A stretch of 8,179 nt of DNA from JBBQSU01 sp038234815. GTDB taxonomy: Bacteria; Planctomycetota; Phycisphaerae; Tepidisphaerales; Tepidisphaeraceae. The position numbers were made by a program, and so were the translations under genes. Positions 6,313-8,179 of the stretch are shown here, one piece after another. The notes beneath the pieces were generated by a model that did not search any database, was not told where the DNA came from, and saw only the letters and a program-made list of their open reading frames with translations. Location: assembly GCA_038234815.1 (NCBI GenBank), contig JBBQSU010000149.1, positions 1-8,179 of the forward strand, written 5' to 3'. The first letter of the stretch is position 1. Every line of letters starts with the position of its first letter.

Positions 6313-7010
6313 CCTATCAATCCCCTTATTCCCCACCGCCGCCGGCGCAGGCCGTTGCTGCTTACTATGATCCCCTTGCGACGCTTTCTGCACCGGCGCG
6401 GCAATCTTCCAACCTACTCTTTGTTCTGGGGATTCTCGCGTTATTTTTAGCCCTCGGCGCCGGGCTTTTTTCGATGATTAACACCAACTCTCTTCCGCCG
6501 GAGCAAAAGACGGTGCTTGAAGATTTTGAAAGTAAGACCCACCAGTCCTTTCAGGTGATGATGCGATCGGCGAGCGTGATGACACTGGTTATCGGCGCGG
6601 CGTTGATCGGACTGGGAATCTTCGTCCGACGCGGCAAACGGCCCGCAATCGTCGCGGCCCTGCTGCTCACGGGATTGCTCGTATTGCTCCTGGCGCTCAA
6701 TATCCTTGGCAGTTTTTCGGTCGGCTCGGGGCCGTCGGTTGTGTTGTCTTTATGCATGCTGGCGATCCCTGCGATTTTGCTGGTATGGCTGATTCGACAG
6801 TTGGTCGCGGCGCTGCGCAACGCCGGAGCGATGGCGGATTACCAGCAGCAGCAGTACGCAGCCCAGTGGTGGCAATATCAGCAGCAGTACGCAGCCCAGT
6901 GGGCCCAATATCAGGAGCAGCTATATCACTCGCAACTGCAGCAACAACAACACCCACAGAGCGCCCTGCAGCCCCCGCCACCCCCTCCGCCGGGGAATAC
7001 TCCGACATGA
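6309..7010 (+). CDS. Four-helix membrane protein with proline-rich head and Q/Y/W-rich tail
   Basis: A 233-residue protein I do not recognise. It has a proline/tyrosine-rich N-terminal stretch (residues 4-12), four predicted membrane helices (about 35-57, 88-106, 112-133, 141-166), a soluble segment between helices 1 and 2 (58-86), and a cytoplasmic-looking tail (174-233) rich in Gln, Tyr and Trp that ends in seven prolines (222-228). There is no signal peptide. The tail contains an 11-residue duplication (see the repeat entry). Such low-complexity tails often serve as protein interaction or self-assembly segments, but no function can be assigned. It starts inside the rsmE stop and ends inside the start of the next gene, both through ATGA, so it should be co-translated with them. 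No Shine-Dalgarno sequence is visible, which fits coupling. Confidence 0.75.
   Translation: MTYQSPYSPPPPAQAVAAYYDPLATLSAPARQSSNLLFVLGILALFLALGAGLFSMINTNSLPPEQKTVLEDFESKTHQSFQVMMRSASVMTLVIGAALIGLGIFVRRGKRPAIVAALLLTGLLVLLLALNILGSFSVGSGPSVVLSLCMLAIPAILLVWLIRQLVAALRNAGAMADYQQQQYAAQWWQYQQQYAAQWAQYQEQLYHSQLQQQQHPQSALQPPPPPPPGNTPT
6846..6911 (+). repeat. Two tandem 33-bp in-frame repeats
   Basis: Units 6846-6878 and 6879-6911 encode QQQYAAQWWQY and QQQYAAQWAQY. They differ only at tgg versus gcc, and a degenerate third unit starts at 6912 (cag gag cag). The near-identity at DNA level indicates a recent slippage or unequal-exchange duplication inside the tail of the membrane protein gene. Confidence 0.85.
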
Positions 7011-7888
7011 CTGATTCTCTATCGAACGTGACAACCGCCCGGCGTTACGCGCAATTGATCCGGTCGCTACTGGGGGTCAGGTCATTCGTCCCGAGTGTCG
7101 AAGACGATACATCGCTCCAGATCGAGCGAGGCGTCGCCTTTTGCAATTGTACTTGCGGTCAATACGACCTTACCCCGCTGGATCGTTGTTTCGGTCCCGG
7201 CTGCATCCCCCTATCCGATGCACTGCGCGTGGTGGATGCCAGCCGGCACACGCGCGCCAGCTTCGCCCCGCTGCTGGTTTATTCCGCCTTACGCGCCATC
7301 GAACTTGCCGGCGCGAACCTCGATCCCTTCACGCCAGCCCTTCTGGCCTGGTGTCACCGGCTCTCGTCAAAAGCGATCCGCGTTGATATCGCTGCCCATC
7401 CCATCCCTGCCGATCGCGGGGCCGAAGCATCGGCGCTTGCATGGATTGGTCTGGCCCTGCATCTCGCCGGTTCGCGACTGGGCAAACCCGATTGGACGGC
7501 TCAGTCTGTCGCCATTTTCGATCGATTCGCTCTCGTCCAGCAGCCTTCGGGTGCTTTTCTTCATGCCAGTGCCCGCGATAACCCCGAAACTCACTGGTAT
7601 CACGAACTGGTCCTCCTTCACGCCGCTGCCGATTACGCCGCCGAATTCCCCCATCACCCCGTCGCCAGCGGAGTTGCCCGCGCCGCAGAATTTCATCAAA
7701 ACGAAACGCAGCCCGACCACGCCAGCCAGCAGCCCTGGGGACTTCTCGCCTTCGTCCGCAATCCCCAAACGCACCCGCTTGCCGATCAGGTTCTCCATTC
7801 CGCCACGGTTAATGGCCCCGGTACGCTCGATGCTGTCAGCTTGATGCTGCTGGCGGATACTTTATATTGGCTCCATCGCCGGATTTGA
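7007..7888 (+). CDS. Unrecognised helical protein with N-terminal cysteine cluster, possible alpha/alpha toroid
   Basis: A 293-residue protein of unknown function. Near the N-terminus is a dense cysteine group, C46-x-C48-x-C50-x10-C61-x4-C66, that could bind a metal or Fe-S cluster or form disulfides. The remainder is Ala/Leu/His-rich helix. The pieces LVQQPSGAFLHA (176-187), ETHWYHELVLLHAAADYAAEF (194-214) and DAVSLMLLADTLYWLHRR (275-292) recall the repeating helical hairpins of alpha/alpha-toroid proteins such as terpene cyclases and some glycoside-active enzymes. That fold is a guess from pattern; no catalytic motif is evident. There is no signal peptide or membrane helix. I chose ATG 7007, which overlaps the previous stop (ATGA) with a weak GGGGA 10 nt upstream; the frame is open further back to 6752, but that extension only shadows the membrane protein gene. 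Last gene of the rsmE operon. Confidence 0.7.
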   Translation: MTDSLSNVTTARRYAQLIRSLLGVRSFVPSVEDDTSLQIERGVAFCNCTCGQYDLTPLDRCFGPGCIPLSDALRVVDASRHTRASFAPLLVYSALRAIELAGANLDPFTPALLAWCHRLSSKAIRVDIAAHPIPADRGAEASALAWIGLALHLAGSRLGKPDWTAQSVAIFDRFALVQQPSGAFLHASARDNPETHWYHELVLLHAAADYAAEFPHHPVASGVARAAEFHQNETQPDHASQQPWGLLAFVRNPQTHPLADQVLHSATVNGPGTLDAVSLMLLADTLYWLHRRI

Positions 7889-7896
7889 GCGTGTCC

Positions 7897-7939
7897 AAAC
7901 CGCTCGGGCGAATGTCGATCGCTTGTTCGCGTTCGGTTT
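7897..7939 (+). terminator. Hairpin after the rsmE operon, possible weak terminator
   Basis: AAACCG (7897-7902) pairs with CGGTTT (7934-7939), and GCGAA (7908-7912) pairs with TTCGC (7926-7930) inside it, with a 5/3-nt internal loop and a 13-nt apical loop. It starts 8 nt after the preceding stop and is followed by CTAAATTTTCG, only a short T-run. It is placed as a terminator would be but is structurally weak. Confidence 0.35.
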
Positions 7940-7982
7940 CTAAATTTTCGCAGTAGTTTTTCGTCTTCAAAGGACGCTTCAA

Positions 7983-8179
7983 ATGAATCCCCCCGCCAAC
8001 ACCATCGATCCCGAATTGCTCGACATGCTTCGCTGCCCGCTGACACGCAGCAAGCTTCGTCAGGAAGGCGACTTTCTCATCGCCGAGGTCGGCGGCTTGA
8101 GATATCCGGTCCGCGATGGCATCCCTGTTATGCTTGTGGAAGAGGCGCAACTCCCGCCCGGTGTCGGTTCGCTTGACGA
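7983..8179 (+). CDS. Trm112-like small protein (UPF0434/YcaR family), 3' end beyond window
   Basis: The 65 complete codons to the right edge have no stop. The segment LLDMLRCPLTRSKLRQ (12-27), then LRYPVRDGIPVMLVEEA (42-58), matches the Trm112/YcaR pattern, in which E. coli YcaR has LLEIIACPVCNGKL and FPLRDGIPVLLETEA. Trm112 proteins are small activators or partners of methyltransferases; bacterial members are mostly uncharacterised. Only C18 of the zinc-ligand CPxC pair is kept: the second position is Thr, and no further cysteine occurs in the visible part, so the zinc site seems lost. Start ATG 7983 has AAAGGA 8 nt upstream. Family length is about 60-70 residues, so the stop is probably just outside the window unless this member has a C-terminal extension. 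Confidence 0.8.
   Translation, partial: MNPPANTIDPELLDMLRCPLTRSKLRQEGDFLIAEVGGLRYPVRDGIPVMLVEEAQLPPGVGSLD

Noticed and set aside
6752..7006. Upstream extension of the 293-residue protein to position 6752
   Set aside because: It would overlap the membrane protein gene by over 250 bp and encode a low-complexity Ala/Pro/Ser/Thr stretch that merely shadows the Q-rich repeats. ATG 7007 with the ATGA overlap is the natural start.

Overview
The window reads as a chromosomal segment of a moderately GC-rich Gram-negative-type bacterium. My best guess is a member of the Planctomycetota/PVC group: an rsmE-type gene sits beside unrecognised membrane and helical proteins and a cysteine-poor Trm112-like protein, genes are tightly packed with ATGA overlaps, and Shine-Dalgarno use is patchy. 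That placement is inference. No 16S, tRNA, mobile element, CRISPR array or phage gene was seen.

Left half (1-3858, minus strand): a three-gene cluster read leftwards. An Rrf2-family regulator with iron-sulfur-type cysteines comes first, then a six-helix NarI/HdrE-like membrane cytochrome b with an unusual C-terminal four-cysteine tail, then a large cytoplasmic molybdopterin oxidoreductase of the NasA/NarB/NapA nitrate reductase type. The last gene runs off the left edge. The cytochrome and oxidoreductase genes overlap by 8 bp, which suggests coupled expression and a common complex.

Centre (3859-5372): a 150-bp divergent control region holds a good sigma70-like promoter and, just downstream of its predicted start point, a 23-bp imperfect palindrome with the 11-1-11 layout of NsrR-type operators. 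It drives a RIC/YtfE/ScdA di-iron repair protein and, overlapping it by 4 bp, a second hemerythrin-like HHE protein. I read the left and central genes together as one nitrate-reduction and nitrosative-stress module: nitrate is reduced, reactive nitrogen species damage Fe-S clusters, the Rrf2 protein senses this, and the di-iron proteins respond.

Right half (5373-8179, plus strand): a 208-bp gap carries a hairpin and a possible promoter placed so that the mRNA of rsmE (16S rRNA m3U1498 methyltransferase) could be leaderless from a GTG. rsmE is joined by ATGA overlaps to a four-helix membrane protein with a Q/Y/W-rich repeat tail and to an unrecognised 293-residue helical protein with a cysteine cluster. 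After a 94-bp gap with a second hairpin, a Trm112-like small protein starts and leaves the window at the right edge.
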